A model generated the notes under the pieces. It had not been told where the DNA came from and searched no databases. It saw only the letters and a program-made list of their open reading frames with translations. Shown here in pieces: positions 10,194 through 18,498 of a stretch of DNA of 64,000 nucleotides (positions are counted from its first letter, which is position 1; each line of letters starts with the position of its first letter). Position numbers and translations under genes: made by a program. The stretch is from Pedobacter mucosus (GTDB taxonomy: Bacteria; Bacteroidota; Bacteroidia; Sphingobacteriales; Sphingobacteriaceae): contig NZ_CP087585.1 in assembly GCF_022200785.1 (NCBI RefSeq), positions 2,046,001-2,110,000 of the forward strand. Direction: 5' to 3'.

Positions 10194-11008
10194 AAGTTTT
10201 TTAAACTATCTGAAATGCGTCTCGCTATCTCCACCCTGCTACCCGGCCTAGGAGATGATGGAAGGATAAGCAGTTAAAACTTTTGCACAATCTTACGTTT
10301 ACCCAATTCCCAAAACAGAGGCAATCCCGACCCCTTCGGCGGGACTAGCCGCTGTTGCCAATAAAGTTTTGACTCGCTTAGCCTACATCAGATCCAAGCT
10401 TTGATTTATTCATTGATTGTTTATGTTTTCAGCTGCATTCATGAGCTCGCAGAAAAGCTCGGTTTTTGTTACTTATTCATCAAGGAAAAAGTAAAGGCCC
10501 CTCGGTGGCTAACCGAGGCAAGACTGAGCGGAGCAAAAATTGATTTTCGGCTCGCCGCCGCCGAAGAAGGCTCTTTCTTTTTGATGTCAAAAAGAAACAA
10601 AAAACACCGGCTTAAAATGTTTTTATTAAAGTTTGTGCTTAGGCTTTGAAAGCGTTGCCAAAACATTTGTGAGGCCGGGTTTAACGTAAACGGAGAAATA
10701 GTGCTTTGGCTTAGCTAGATACTACAGATTCTGCCAAACTTTTTTGAACTATCTGAGAAGCGTCTCGCTATATGCGCCATGATTTTGCCATCACGCTATC
10801 TCCACCCTGCTATACGGCCTAGGAGATGATGGAAGGAAAAGCAGTTAAAACTTTTGCACAATCTTACGTTTACCAAATTTCCAAAACAGAGGCAATCCCG
10901 ACCCCTTCGGCGGGACTAGCCGCTGTTGACAATAAAGTTTTGACTCGCTTAGCCAACATCAGATCCAAGCCTTGATTTTTTGTTACTTTTTCATCAAGGA
11001 AAAAGTAA
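10194..11008. repeat. Duplicated block following element copies 3 and 4
   Basis: About 300 bp after copy 3 (10194-10507) recur after copy 4 (10736-11020). Shared landmarks are the CGTCTCGCTAT stretch, CCTAGGAGATGATGGAAGGA, the hairpin-forming CCCGACCCCTTCGGCGGGA, GTTTTGACTCGCTTAGCC and CATCAGATCCAAGC. The second copy has an insertion near 10775-10795. The first has an insertion containing GAGCTCGCAGAAAAGCTC near 10440. Confidence 0.8.
10546..10735. repeat. Dispersed intergenic element, copy 4
   Basis: It starts TTCGGCTCGCCGCCGCCG and has the TTTTTGATGTCAAAAA dyad. Like copy 2 it lacks the GAGCTC palindrome, but its tail is nearly identical to that of copy 3. It looks like a recombinant of the two forms. 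Confidence 0.85.
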
Positions 11009-11010
11009 AG

Positions 11011-11220
11011 GCCCTTCGGTGGCTAACCGAGGCAAGGTTGAGCGTAGCAAAAAAATGAATTTCATCATGCAAAACTAAAAGCCCTTCGGTGTCTAACCGA
11101 GGCAAGGCTGAGCGTAGCAAAAAAATGATTTTCATCATGCAAAACTAAAAGCCCTTCGGTGCCTAACCGAGGCAAGACTGAGCGAAGCAAACAATTATTT
11201 TCAATAATAGACTAAGCATA
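11011..11220. repeat. Three 70-bp tandem repeats upstream of nhaA
   Basis: Units start at 11011, 11081 and 11151, each with GCCCTTCGGTG followed by CTAACCGAGGCAAG. The first two are almost identical and the third diverges in its second half. The CTTCGGT/ACCGAGG arms form a short stem-loop. A related copy starts near 10497 with a perfect CCTCGGT/ACCGAGG stem. The array ends 50 bp before nhaA and may overlap its promoter region. Confidence 0.85.
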
Positions 11221-11270
11221 GCAAAAAATAAACATTTAAACTACCCCTAACTTTTCCTTACTTTACACCA

Positions 11271-12425
11271 ATGGCAAAACTCATCAACCTATCAATATTT
11301 AAGCAATTCGTAAAATCCGGACAACTCGGTGGTTACATTCTGCTTTTTTGTGTAGCAATTTCTTTAATCATAGCAAACACTACTGCAAAAGAGGGCTTTG
11401 AGGCATTTTTAGAGACAAAGCTTGGTTTTGGTCCAATTAATTACAGCATTTTGGCATGGATTAACGACGCCTTAATGGCGATATTCTTTTTACTTGTCGG
11501 ACTGGAAATAAAACGAGAATTACTTGAAGGCGAACTTTCTAGTCTGAAAAGTGCGGCCTTACCCGTAATTGCCGCTTTAGGAGGAATGCTCGTTCCCGCC
11601 TTAATTTATTTTATGTTTAATAAAGGAAAACCAACCGCAAGTGGTTGGGGCATACCAATGGCGACCGATATCGCTTTTGCGCTAGCCATTATCGCTATGC
11701 TCGGTAAAAGCGTACCAACAAGTTTAAAAATCTTTTTAGCGGCTCTAGCCATTGTTGACGACCTTGGAGCAATCCTAGTAATCGCCATATTCTATACCAA
11801 TCAAATTCATTTTGAATACCTTGCTATGGCTGGTGGAATTCTAATTCTACTAAGTCTGATGAATTATTTCGGTGTGAAAAATTTAGCCTATTACATCATT
11901 CCAGGGATTTTTCTTTGGTATTTCATTCATCATTCTGGCATCCATGCAACCATTGCAGGTGTACTTTTGGCCTTCACCATTCCAACAAACGAAAGCGATC
12001 TTCTTTCGCCTCTCGAAAAATTAGAACATGCTTTAACTGTTCCAGTAAACTACCTCATCATGCCAATTTTCGCTTTAGCGAATACGAATATTACCTTTCA
12101 AAAGGAAATGATTTTAGGTTTAATTTCACCTTTGGGATTAGGCATTATTTTAGGTCTGTTTGTAGGCAAAACAATCGGTGTTTCGCTCTTCAGTTGGTTA
12201 GCCGTAAAACTTAAATGGGCCAATCTCCCAACTGGCGCCGGCTGGAAACATGTTTTAGGCTTAGGTATGTTAGCTGGAATCGGCTTTACCATGTCGATAT
12301 TCATTGCACTGCTTTCGTTCAGCGATGTACTGCATATTTCAGAAGCAAAGTTTGCTATCTTAACTGCATCAGTATTATCCGGAGTGGTGGGCTTTGTGTT
12401 TTTGAAGTCGGTGAAGAAAGTTTAA
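11271..12425 (+). CDS. nhaA: Na+/H+ antiporter NhaA
   Basis: The 384-residue protein exchanges one Na+ for two H+ across the inner membrane and supports sodium and alkaline-pH tolerance. Length and numbering match Escherichia coli NhaA (388 residues). Asp133 lies in MATDIAFAL, and the ion-binding pair Asp163-Asp164 lies in AIVDDLGAI. Hydrophobic segments fit the family's twelve helices, and the last one (about residues 358-378) ends just before FLKSVKKV. The sequence looks intact. The gene stands alone behind the repeat island. Its final 32 codons are copied four times downstream in a tandem array, so the 3' end may be prone to recombination. Confidence 0.96.
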   Translation: MAKLINLSIFKQFVKSGQLGGYILLFCVAISLIIANTTAKEGFEAFLETKLGFGPINYSILAWINDALMAIFFLLVGLEIKRELLEGELSSLKSAALPVIAALGGMLVPALIYFMFNKGKPTASGWGIPMATDIAFALAIIAMLGKSVPTSLKIFLAALAIVDDLGAILVIAIFYTNQIHFEYLAMAGGILILLSLMNYFGVKNLAYYIIPGIFLWYFIHHSGIHATIAGVLLAFTIPTNESDLLSPLEKLEHALTVPVNYLIMPIFALANTNITFQKEMILGLISPLGLGIILGLFVGKTIGVSLFSWLAVKLKWANLPTGAGWKHVLGLGMLAGIGFTMSIFIALLSFSDVLHISEAKFAILTASVLSGVVGFVFLKSVKKV

Positions 12426-12436
12426 GTTCGCTCACC

Positions 12437-12574
12437 ATGAACGGTCGTCATCCTCAGCTTGACTGGGGATCTTATCTACTGCATGTTTCAGAAGCGAAGT
12501 TTGCGATATTAACTGCATCAATATTATCCGGAGTAGTGGGCTTTGTGTTCTTAAAATCGGTCAAGAAAGTTTAA
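12437..12574 (+). CDS. 45-residue mini-ORF, unit 1 of the nhaA tail array (putative)
   Basis: The ATG lies inside the REP-like part, 11 bases after the nhaA stop. The frame runs through MNGRHPQLDWGSYLL and joins in frame to HVSEAKFAILTAS and the last NhaA helix, ending FLKSVKKV. The product would be a small protein with one membrane helix of about 18 residues and a basic tail. Compared with nhaA, ten of the shared codons differ; eight of the changes are silent and two are Ile/Val swaps. Translation is unproven; it could be a by-product of duplication. Confidence 0.35.
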   Translation: MNGRHPQLDWGSYLLHVSEAKFAILTASILSGVVGFVFLKSVKKV

Positions 12575-12585
12575 GTTCGCTCACT

Positions 12586-12723
12586 ATGAACGGTCGTCAT
12601 CCTCAGCTTGACTGGGGGTCTTATTTACTGCATGTTTCAGAAGCGAAGTTTGCAATCTTAACCGCATCGGTTTTATTGGGTGTGGTGGGCTTTGTGTTTT
12701 TGAAGTCGGTGAAGAAAGTTTAA
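12586..12723 (+). CDS. 45-residue mini-ORF, unit 2 of the nhaA tail array (putative)
   Basis: It has the same layout as unit 1, with the ATG 11 bases after the previous stop. It differs from unit 1 at about fourteen codons, nearly all silent, including GGA/GGG and CTA/TTA in the REP-derived part. The amino-acid changes are Ile to Val and Ser to Leu in the helix (TASVLLGVVG). Confidence 0.33.
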   Translation: MNGRHPQLDWGSYLLHVSEAKFAILTASVLLGVVGFVFLKSVKKV

Positions 12724-12734
12724 GTTCGCTCACC

Positions 12735-12872
12735 ATGAACGGTCGTCATCCTCAGCTTGACTGGGGATCTTATCTACTGCATGTTTCAGAAGCGAAGTTT
12801 GCGATATTAACTGCATCAATATTATCCGGAGTAGTGGGCTTTGTGTTCTTAAAATCGGTCAAGAAAGTTTAA
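12735..12872 (+). CDS. 45-residue mini-ORF, unit 3 of the nhaA tail array (putative)
   Basis: It is identical to unit 1 in nucleotide sequence across the ORF, which implies a recent duplication or conversion of a two-unit block. It begins 11 bases after the stop of unit 2. Confidence 0.33.
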   Translation: MNGRHPQLDWGSYLLHVSEAKFAILTASILSGVVGFVFLKSVKKV

Positions 12873-12883
12873 GTTCGCTCACT

Positions 12884-13021
12884 ATGAACGGTCGTCATCC
12901 TCAGCTTGACTGGGGATCTTATGTACTGCATATTTCAGAAGCAAAGATTGCTATCTTAACCGCATCGGTTTTATCGGGTGTGGTGGACTTTGTGTTTTTG
13001 AAGTCGGTGAAGAGAGCTTAA
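12884..13021 (+). CDS. 45-residue mini-ORF, unit 4 of the nhaA tail array (putative, diverging)
   Basis: The frame is intact, but this is the most altered unit. It has Phe to Ile in SEAKIAIL, Gly to Asp inside the helix (GVVDFVF) and an ending of VKRA instead of VKKV. The charged residue in the helix suggests relaxed constraint. Its 5' half (TGTACTGCATATTTC, SEAK coded GAA GCA AAG) matches nhaA itself, so it may mark the original duplication junction. Confidence 0.25.
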   Translation: MNGRHPQLDWGSYVLHISEAKIAILTASVLSGVVDFVFLKSVKRA

Positions 13022-13151
13022 ATTCGCTCACCATGAACGGTCGTCATCCTCAGCTTGACTGGGGATCTTAAAGCACGCAAAAATTTTCATCATTGTGAAA
13101 GAGGCTCTTCTTCTAGGAAAATTCATCCATGTTGTCTAAACGAATAACAAT

Positions 13152-16100
13152 TTAAGACGTCTGATTAAACCTTTCGTAAACTTTCTTTAACATATAATTT
13201 CTTACCAATCCACCAAATTCTTTATCATCCATCATCTTTGAAAAAATATCCTGGTTTTGTTCCATTCTACTAATGGCTTTATCCATATAAATATCATCAA
13301 AGCCAAACTTAAAGTTTTCTATGCTATTCGCTTGCGCTTGTTGCCGTAGCTTGTCATCAGCAAATAACTCTTCTTCTATTGCATCGAAAAATAATTTATC
13401 AGCATCGTTAAATTCAGTTGAAAAACGTTTATTAAGCACATCAATAATTTCTGAGAGTGCCGCTTTCTCATCCTTCTTCATTCTAATGCCTGCTTCAATT
13501 TCGCCATCTAAACCATACTCGCCCATAGTTTCCATTGCAATGTGAGTTTCGGCGATACGTTGTAGTCTGTAATACTCCAAAGAAACTTCATCGCCGAGCT
13601 TAAATTTATCATTACTATTTCTAGGCAATTTTCTTAAAAGGTAGGTGCAGTAAGTAAAAAGCTTTTCCAAATTTACATCCGTAAAGGGCATTATTTGTGT
13701 CAGAAAAGCATACAGTCTAACAAAAGATTGCACCGAATTTTTGAAATCTTCCTGCGTTGATTGTGTATCCAACAAATTGTCCTTGCCTTGCTCCAAAGGC
13801 AATTGTTTATAACGATCTACAGCCGGATTGGTAAGTGCGTAAAGTTTCCCCTGCTCTGCTACCTTTAATACCCTAGCCGACTTAAAGTAAACATTACAGA
13901 AAGTATCAACTTCACTATCCCAAATTACATGCGCTTTTTTAATTTCATGCTCCAGGTTATATAAATGATTGGGGTCTGTTGAGGTTTCTACCGTGGTTAA
14001 TTCATAATAGGGCTGAAACGATTCTAATATATCTTCGGTTTCGTTTACAAAATCCAACACAAAAGTATCTTGCTTACCGGGATGCATCCTATTTAAACGC
14101 GATAAAGTTTGCACCGCTTTAACGCCCGATAGTTTTTTATCTACATACATGGTATGCAGTAAAGGTTGGTCGAAACCGGTTTGGTATTTATCGGCGACCA
14201 ACAAAAGCTGATATTCTTCGGTTGCGAATTTTTGCGGAAGTTCTTTTTCCTTAAAACCATTTATTTCCACTTCGGTTACCCCATCAGGGAAAGCATCTGT
14301 AGGCACCTTGCCCGAAAAAGCAACTATCGTTTTAACATCGTGGTAACCTTTTGCTTGTAAATACCTATCAAATTCTTCTTTGTAGCGAACGGCATGTAAA
14401 CGAGAACCGGTTACCACCATTGCCTTTGCCTTACCACCAATCTTTTTAGAAACAATTTGGCGGAAATGCTCTACCATCACTTCCGTTTTTTGCGAAAGGT
14501 TATGCGGATGCAAAGATAAAAAGCGGGCAATTGCCGTTGATGCCTGCTTTTTGTTTATCTCTGGGTCGTCTTCTATCTCTTTCGATAACTTAAAAAATGT
14601 TTTATAAGTGGTGTAGTTATTCAATACATCTAAAATAAAACCCTCTTCAATGGCTTGTTTCATCGAATACACATCAAAAGGTTTTGGTTTGCCCTTAGCA
14701 TCGGGTGTACCAAAAACTTCTATCGTTTTTGCTTTTGGTGTTGCGGTAAAAGCAAAGAAACTCAAGTTTTCTTGTTTGCCCCTTGCCTGCATCGATTTTC
14801 TAATTTCATCTTCTGCATCATCATCTAAGCCACTAATGTTTTCCTCTTCTGCTGAATCTTCTAATGATTTATGCGCCAAAACTTCTTTTAGCTTTTTACT
14901 CGCCTCGCCACCTTGCGAGGAATGCGCCTCATCTATAATTACGGCATATTTGCGATTGGGCAGTTCGCCAATTTTATCAAGCACGAAAGGAAACTTCTGT
15001 AAAGTAGTAATGATGATATTCGATTTCGACGAAATGGCATCAGCCAGTTGTTGCGAATCTTTATCAATTTTCTGCACCACACCTGGCTTATGCTCAAACT
15101 GGTATATGGTATTTTGCAACTGATTATCCAATACCTTTCTATCGGTAATTACAATGGTAGAATCGAAAATGCGCTCGTTTGTCGCATCATGTAAGCTCGA
15201 TAATCGGTACGATAACCAGGCAATGGAATTGGATTTGCCCGAACCTGCAGAATGCTGAATTAAATAGTTTTGACCTGCGCCGTATTCCTTAACATCATAT
15301 TCCAATCGCCTAACCACCTGTAATTGGTGGTAACGTGGAAAAACCATGCTTTCTTTTTTCTTAGTAATGCCTTCAAACTCATATTCCTCCACACTTAAAT
15401 GAAGAAACTTGCCCAAAATATCCATCATGCTATCTTTCGCCCAAACGTATTCCCACAGGTAAGCGGTTTTGTAACCATCCTTATTGTTCGGGTTACCTGC
15501 ACCATTGTTAAAACCCTTATTAAACGGGAGGTAACGGGTATGTTTGCCAGCCAGCTTGGTCGTCATAAAACATTCATCGGCATCTACAGCGAAATGGACC
15601 AGCGTTCGTTTCTTAAATTGAAAGATGGGCTCGTTGGGTTCCCGATCATAAACATATTGCTTTTTAGCGTGACTAATATCCTGACCAGTAAATTGATTTT
15701 TAAGTTCGATGGTTGCAACAGGCAATCGTTTAAACTTAAAACCATATCTAAACTGTTATTGCCCTTACGCTCGTAATACAATTGGCGGGTTACGGTAAGC
15801 TGATTGCTATCGTAAAGTTTAGCTGCCGAAGTATTGAGCGTAGATTCGGGTTTTAAGTAACCCATTTTAAACTTTACGCCATAATCGGTAAAGCCATTAC
15901 GGATTACATCTAAAGTGCCTCTTAAATCGAGTTCTTTAAGCAAGCGATCTAAAACCTTTTTCTCTATATCATTTTTATGGATAGCTGATATTTTAGCCCA
16001 TTCTTTTGGTTGCGATGTTTTTAGGAAATCGGTAATATAACTCGGAAACAAGCCCAGGTTTACATCAAAATCGGTTGAGTTACCTTTGCGGTAACCGCCC

Positions 16101-16165
16101 TGGTTGATTAATGATTCTTCTATTGCCGATTCGAAAGTATGCTCGGTATGGATTCCGCTTGCCAT
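13152..16165 (-). pseudogene. hsdR: Type I restriction endonuclease subunit R, split by a one-base frameshift
   Basis: HsdR is the motor and nuclease of the type I complex. The N-terminal part starts at ATG 16165 and reads correctly to about residue 147. The remaining 856 residues continue in another frame from about 15725 to 13152. Together they give about 1000 residues, the normal length. The break lies in the PD-(D/E)XK nuclease site, after Asp140 (NNSLDMVL) and before the Glu-x-Lys of ATIELKNQ. Relatives read NGLPVAT here, so one base of the Gly codon near 15726-15727 seems lost. The helicase motor looks sound: GSGKS (about 308-312 of the joined protein), IIDEAHSS and FAFTATPK. If real, the lesion leaves no restriction while methylation stays. 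It is not in a homopolymer, but a sequencing error remains possible. It is last in the hsd operon and separated from hsdS by a repeat cluster. Confidence 0.88.
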
Positions 16166-16609
16166 GTTTTTGGGACTTGTTAATTTTTATTTTATAATAG
16201 TATAGTTAGCGCTGACATGATTATAGATATCAGCGCTTTTTTTAATGCATAATAATCATACTCGAACGGTCGTCATTGCGAGGCACGAAGCAATGACGAC
16301 CGTTCGCTGGGCAACCCATAGTAGTAAGATTGCTTCGTGCCTTGCAATGACAGCATGTCTCTGGGTTTGTCATTCTGAGAGGTTAGCGTTTTTTTATGCA
16401 TAATCAATCGATGAAAGCCATTTATTAGCTATGGTTTTTTTTGCGGTCGTCATGCTGCCCCGATATTTATCGGGGTTAGTTCAGCATCTATCCTACTAAG
16501 CCGCATTGCAATTAAGACCCTGATCCCGAACGTTCGGGACAGGGTGACGACCGTTCATATAAATTGCCAATATGTTCTATCATTTTATCATTGTTCGCTT
16601 GTCGAAAGC
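16166..16609. repeat. REP-like palindrome cluster between hsdS and hsdR
   Basis: The 444-bp gap is built of palindromes. 16263-16279 and 16290-16306 form a perfect 17-bp inverted repeat around a 10-base loop; part of it recurs inverted near 16328-16352. 16458-16475 is CCCCGATA-TT-TATCGGGG. 16524-16539 is the perfect palindrome TCCCGAACGTTCGGGA. The stretch 16444-16554 is bounded by GGTCGTCA and TGACGACC in inverted order. The GGTCGTCAT core is the same as in the nhaA tail array. No gene is seen. Confidence 0.85.
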
Positions 16610-17914
16610 CTAGTTAGCTAATGAATGCGCTTCGACAGGCTCAGCGTGACAATTAGCTATAACCTCATCCCGAACATCTATCTTACCCGTTACTACTTCA
16701 CTAATTAATGCTGTTTTGTATTCTTTTAAAAGTTCGATTTCTTGGTTAATAGTTCCTAATAAATTTTTGATTCTCAATTCCTCTCGCTCAATTTGTTTGA
16801 CGATGCTCTTTTGCTCACTCATATTGGGCATGGCTATTGTTTCGCTTTTTATCATTGTTCCTGTTATCAGTGGCTGTGCACTCTTATTAGCAAGCCTATT
16901 TAAATCTAAAAATTTTAATAAATAATATAAGAATAAATAATCTTGCGTAGTTTGGATTTGCAATGCGTTATCACTAATCCATTTACTACCAGTTACTAAA
17001 TACACGTTGCCACAATAAGCACCAACTCTTCCAACAATTAAATCCACATCAGAGGAGGTAAAATCGTTTGTGTACCCCAAAATGCCATTTCCTCCATAGA
17101 CTGGATATATTCCATTTGGGTCTATATCATCATTAGAAAATCCTTTTCCACTCTTTATATTAATTAAATATCTCAATTTCTTAACCTCCCAATGCGCTGG
17201 TATTTCTCCCAACCACTCAACCCCACTATCTTTCATGGGTACATTAGGGTTTAAACCTTTTGTTACCGCTTGGTTAATCATAGCCGTTCGCTCTTCGTTT
17301 AAAAGCGCTATTAAATTTTGCTTATCAGCGATGAGTTTATCTATTTTAGTGGTTTTTTGGTCGAGGTATTTAGCGATTTGGGTTTGTTCGACGAGTGTTG
17401 GACAGATAAATCTAAACTCGTTAAAAACGTTTTGATACAAGTGTAAAATTGTAGAACCGCTTTTATTATTATTGAAGAAAGAATCAAATACATCAGATAC
17501 TAAAATCCAATACATAAATCCAGTAATGTAATCTTCAGTTTTGGGTCGAGTTACAAACACGCCACTATTCAATGTTGCAATAGTTGGAATGTCTTTAACC
17601 AAGGCTATCTTACCAATTGTTCCATCTTTCGTAATTAATAAATCATCTTCTTTAAGCTGGATATAAGGGTCTTCGTCATACCTTTCTTTAGTTATTTGAT
17701 AACAAGAATTCCAGTTTATTTTACCATCCTTGAAATCAGTTCCAGTTACAACATAACTTTCTCCAACCTCCAAAAACTCTTCTGACCTCAAACCTTGCCA
17801 ACCAATTCTTCCTTTAACATATGTCGTATGCTTAATTCTTTTGATTATCCAATGCTCCGGTATTTCCCCAATCCACTCAATCCCCGAATCCTTATAACTT
17901 TCGTATCTCTTCAT
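16610..17914 (-). CDS. hsdS: Type I restriction-modification specificity subunit HsdS
   Basis: HsdS directs the complex to its two-part DNA target. With the start at ATG 17914 (MKRYESYKDSG) the protein has 434 residues. An upstream ATG at 17968 would lengthen the overlap with the preceding gene. Two target-recognition domains are visible, each introduced by the typical sequence KDSGIEWIGEIPEHW (start) and KDSGVEWLGEIPAHW (about residue 225). Each is followed by a helical conserved region (QIAKYLDQKTTKIDKLI and QKSIVKQIEREE). The predicted specificity cannot be read from sequence. The last 15 or so residues (after GKIDVRDE) are encoded by a dispersed intergenic repeat containing GACAGGCTCAGCGTGAC, so the natural stop was probably lost. 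It overlaps the upstream gene by 23 bp. Confidence 0.93.
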   Translation of the reverse strand: MKRYESYKDSGIEWIGEIPEHWIIKRIKHTTYVKGRIGWQGLRSEEFLEVGESYVVTGTDFKDGKINWNSCYQITKERYDEDPYIQLKEDDLLITKDGTIGKIALVKDIPTIATLNSGVFVTRPKTEDYITGFMYWILVSDVFDSFFNNNKSGSTILHLYQNVFNEFRFICPTLVEQTQIAKYLDQKTTKIDKLIADKQNLIALLNEERTAMINQAVTKGLNPNVPMKDSGVEWLGEIPAHWEVKKLRYLINIKSGKGFSNDDIDPNGIYPVYGGNGILGYTNDFTSSDVDLIVGRVGAYCGNVYLVTGSKWISDNALQIQTTQDYLFLYYLLKFLDLNRLANKSAQPLITGTMIKSETIAMPNMSEQKSIVKQIEREELRIKNLLGTINQEIELLKEYKTALISEVVTGKIDVRDEVIANCHAEPVEAHSLAN

Positions 17915-18497
17915 TCTGGGCAATTTTAAATCGTGATAAATATTTACCAAATCCCCACATTGCGTCATCCCAATGTTTGTAATTTTCTATCTGAGGTTTT
18001 AAGCTATTAAAATAGGATAGGTATTCTTCGTAGTGAATTAATTTCTTTTTTTCACTTAATGGAATTTCTTTAATTGTTTTATTCACCAAAAAGTTATGTG
18101 CTCTAAATACATGCATATCATAAATTGGAAAATTCTCTTTGTCTACAATATGTGTTAGAAAAATTAACCAAATGGCAGTAGTGAGGTTTGGTGTTATACT
18201 TTTTACATCATCTACAGAAGTGATACCGTTTGTCTTAAGTAAGTTTATTTCACTTACTAAATCTCCAACTTTAGCATTAAATGATTTACGCTTTGGCCCA
18301 GAAAGAATTGTTCCGTTCTTCCACTCAAAAAGTTTCAACAAATCATCAGAAGTGAGTTCTTCTTTACCAATCGGCACATTATAATATTCATCTTCTTTGT
18401 TTCGGCTGTAATTATAGTAAGTGCGCCAATACGAAATAAAAGATTTAAAATCTGTTTCCTCGAAAGATGGAACTGGGAAATAATGTTGGTTTACCAT
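17892..18497 (-). CDS. Unknown protein embedded in the type I RM operon
   Basis: I do not recognise this 201-residue protein. It is soluble and mostly helical, with no signal peptide or membrane segment. The central stretch WLIFLTHIVDKENFPIYDMH vaguely recalls the region after the helix-hairpin-helix in HhH-GPD DNA glycosylase-like folds, but the resemblance is weak. It starts one base after the stop of the PD-(D/E)XK gene and overlaps hsdS by 23 bp. It must therefore be co-transcribed and probably translationally coupled with both. A role alongside the restriction system, for instance as partner of the nuclease, is inference from position only. Confidence 0.7.
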   Translation of the reverse strand: MVNQHYFPVPSFEETDFKSFISYWRTYYNYSRNKEDEYYNVPIGKEELTSDDLLKLFEWKNGTILSGPKRKSFNAKVGDLVSEINLLKTNGITSVDDVKSITPNLTTAIWLIFLTHIVDKENFPIYDMHVFRAHNFLVNKTIKEIPLSEKKKLIHYEEYLSYFNSLKPQIENYKHWDDAMWGFGKYLSRFKIAQNEEIRKL

Positions 18498-18498
18498 T

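Larger units (their letters stand above)
8993..11270. other. Gene-free repeat island between porP/sprF and nhaA
   Basis: These 2.3 kb hold no convincing gene. They are built from four copies of a 190-255 bp element, a further duplicated block of about 300 bp and three 70-bp tandem units, listed separately. The stretch 9580-9944 between element copies 2 and 3 is single-copy here, with short palindromic runs such as GCCCGCCGGC near 9850 and GCATGCCTGCCTGCATA near 9911. Short open frames across the island follow the repeats in several frames and look accidental. Confidence 0.7.
12426..13070 (+). repeat. 149-bp tandem array made of the nhaA 3' end plus a REP-like sequence
   Basis: TAA codons recur at 12423, 12572, 12721, 12870 and 13019, exactly 149 bp apart. 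Each unit has a REP-like part (ATGAACGGTCGTCATCC through TGGGGATCTTA) followed by the last 32 codons and stop of nhaA. Units 1 and 3 are identical across their whole length. Units 2 and 4 share the second half, so there is also a 298-bp A-B-A-B order. The first part of unit 4 matches the gene itself rather than unit 2, so it is a mosaic. The array ends with a lone REP part (13022-13070) that stops after GGATCTTAA. Confidence 0.95.

Noticed and set aside
10401..10666. Short open frames in the repeat island (both strands)
   Set aside because: They cover element copy 4 and its flanks, do not persist in the other copies and have no recognisable features.
11011..11220. CRISPR array
   Set aside because: The 70-bp units, like the 149-bp and 21-bp arrays, are plain tandem repeats without unique spacers. 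No cas gene is present.
12215..12574. 119-codon frame overlapping nhaA out of frame
   Set aside because: Its first two thirds are an out-of-frame shadow of nhaA; only its last part coincides with the mini-ORF of unit 1, listed from its own ATG at 12437.
12426..13070. Variable-repeat system such as a diversity-generating retroelement or an integron cassette array
   Set aside because: No reverse transcriptase, integrase or attC-like site is in the window. Differences between units are not confined to adenines and lie mainly at third codon positions.
15584..15724. Tail of the N-terminal hsdR frame beyond the frameshift as a real C-terminus
   Set aside because: After residue 147 the frame encodes unrelated residues while the neighbouring frame continues the conserved HsdR sequence, so the tail is a frameshift product.
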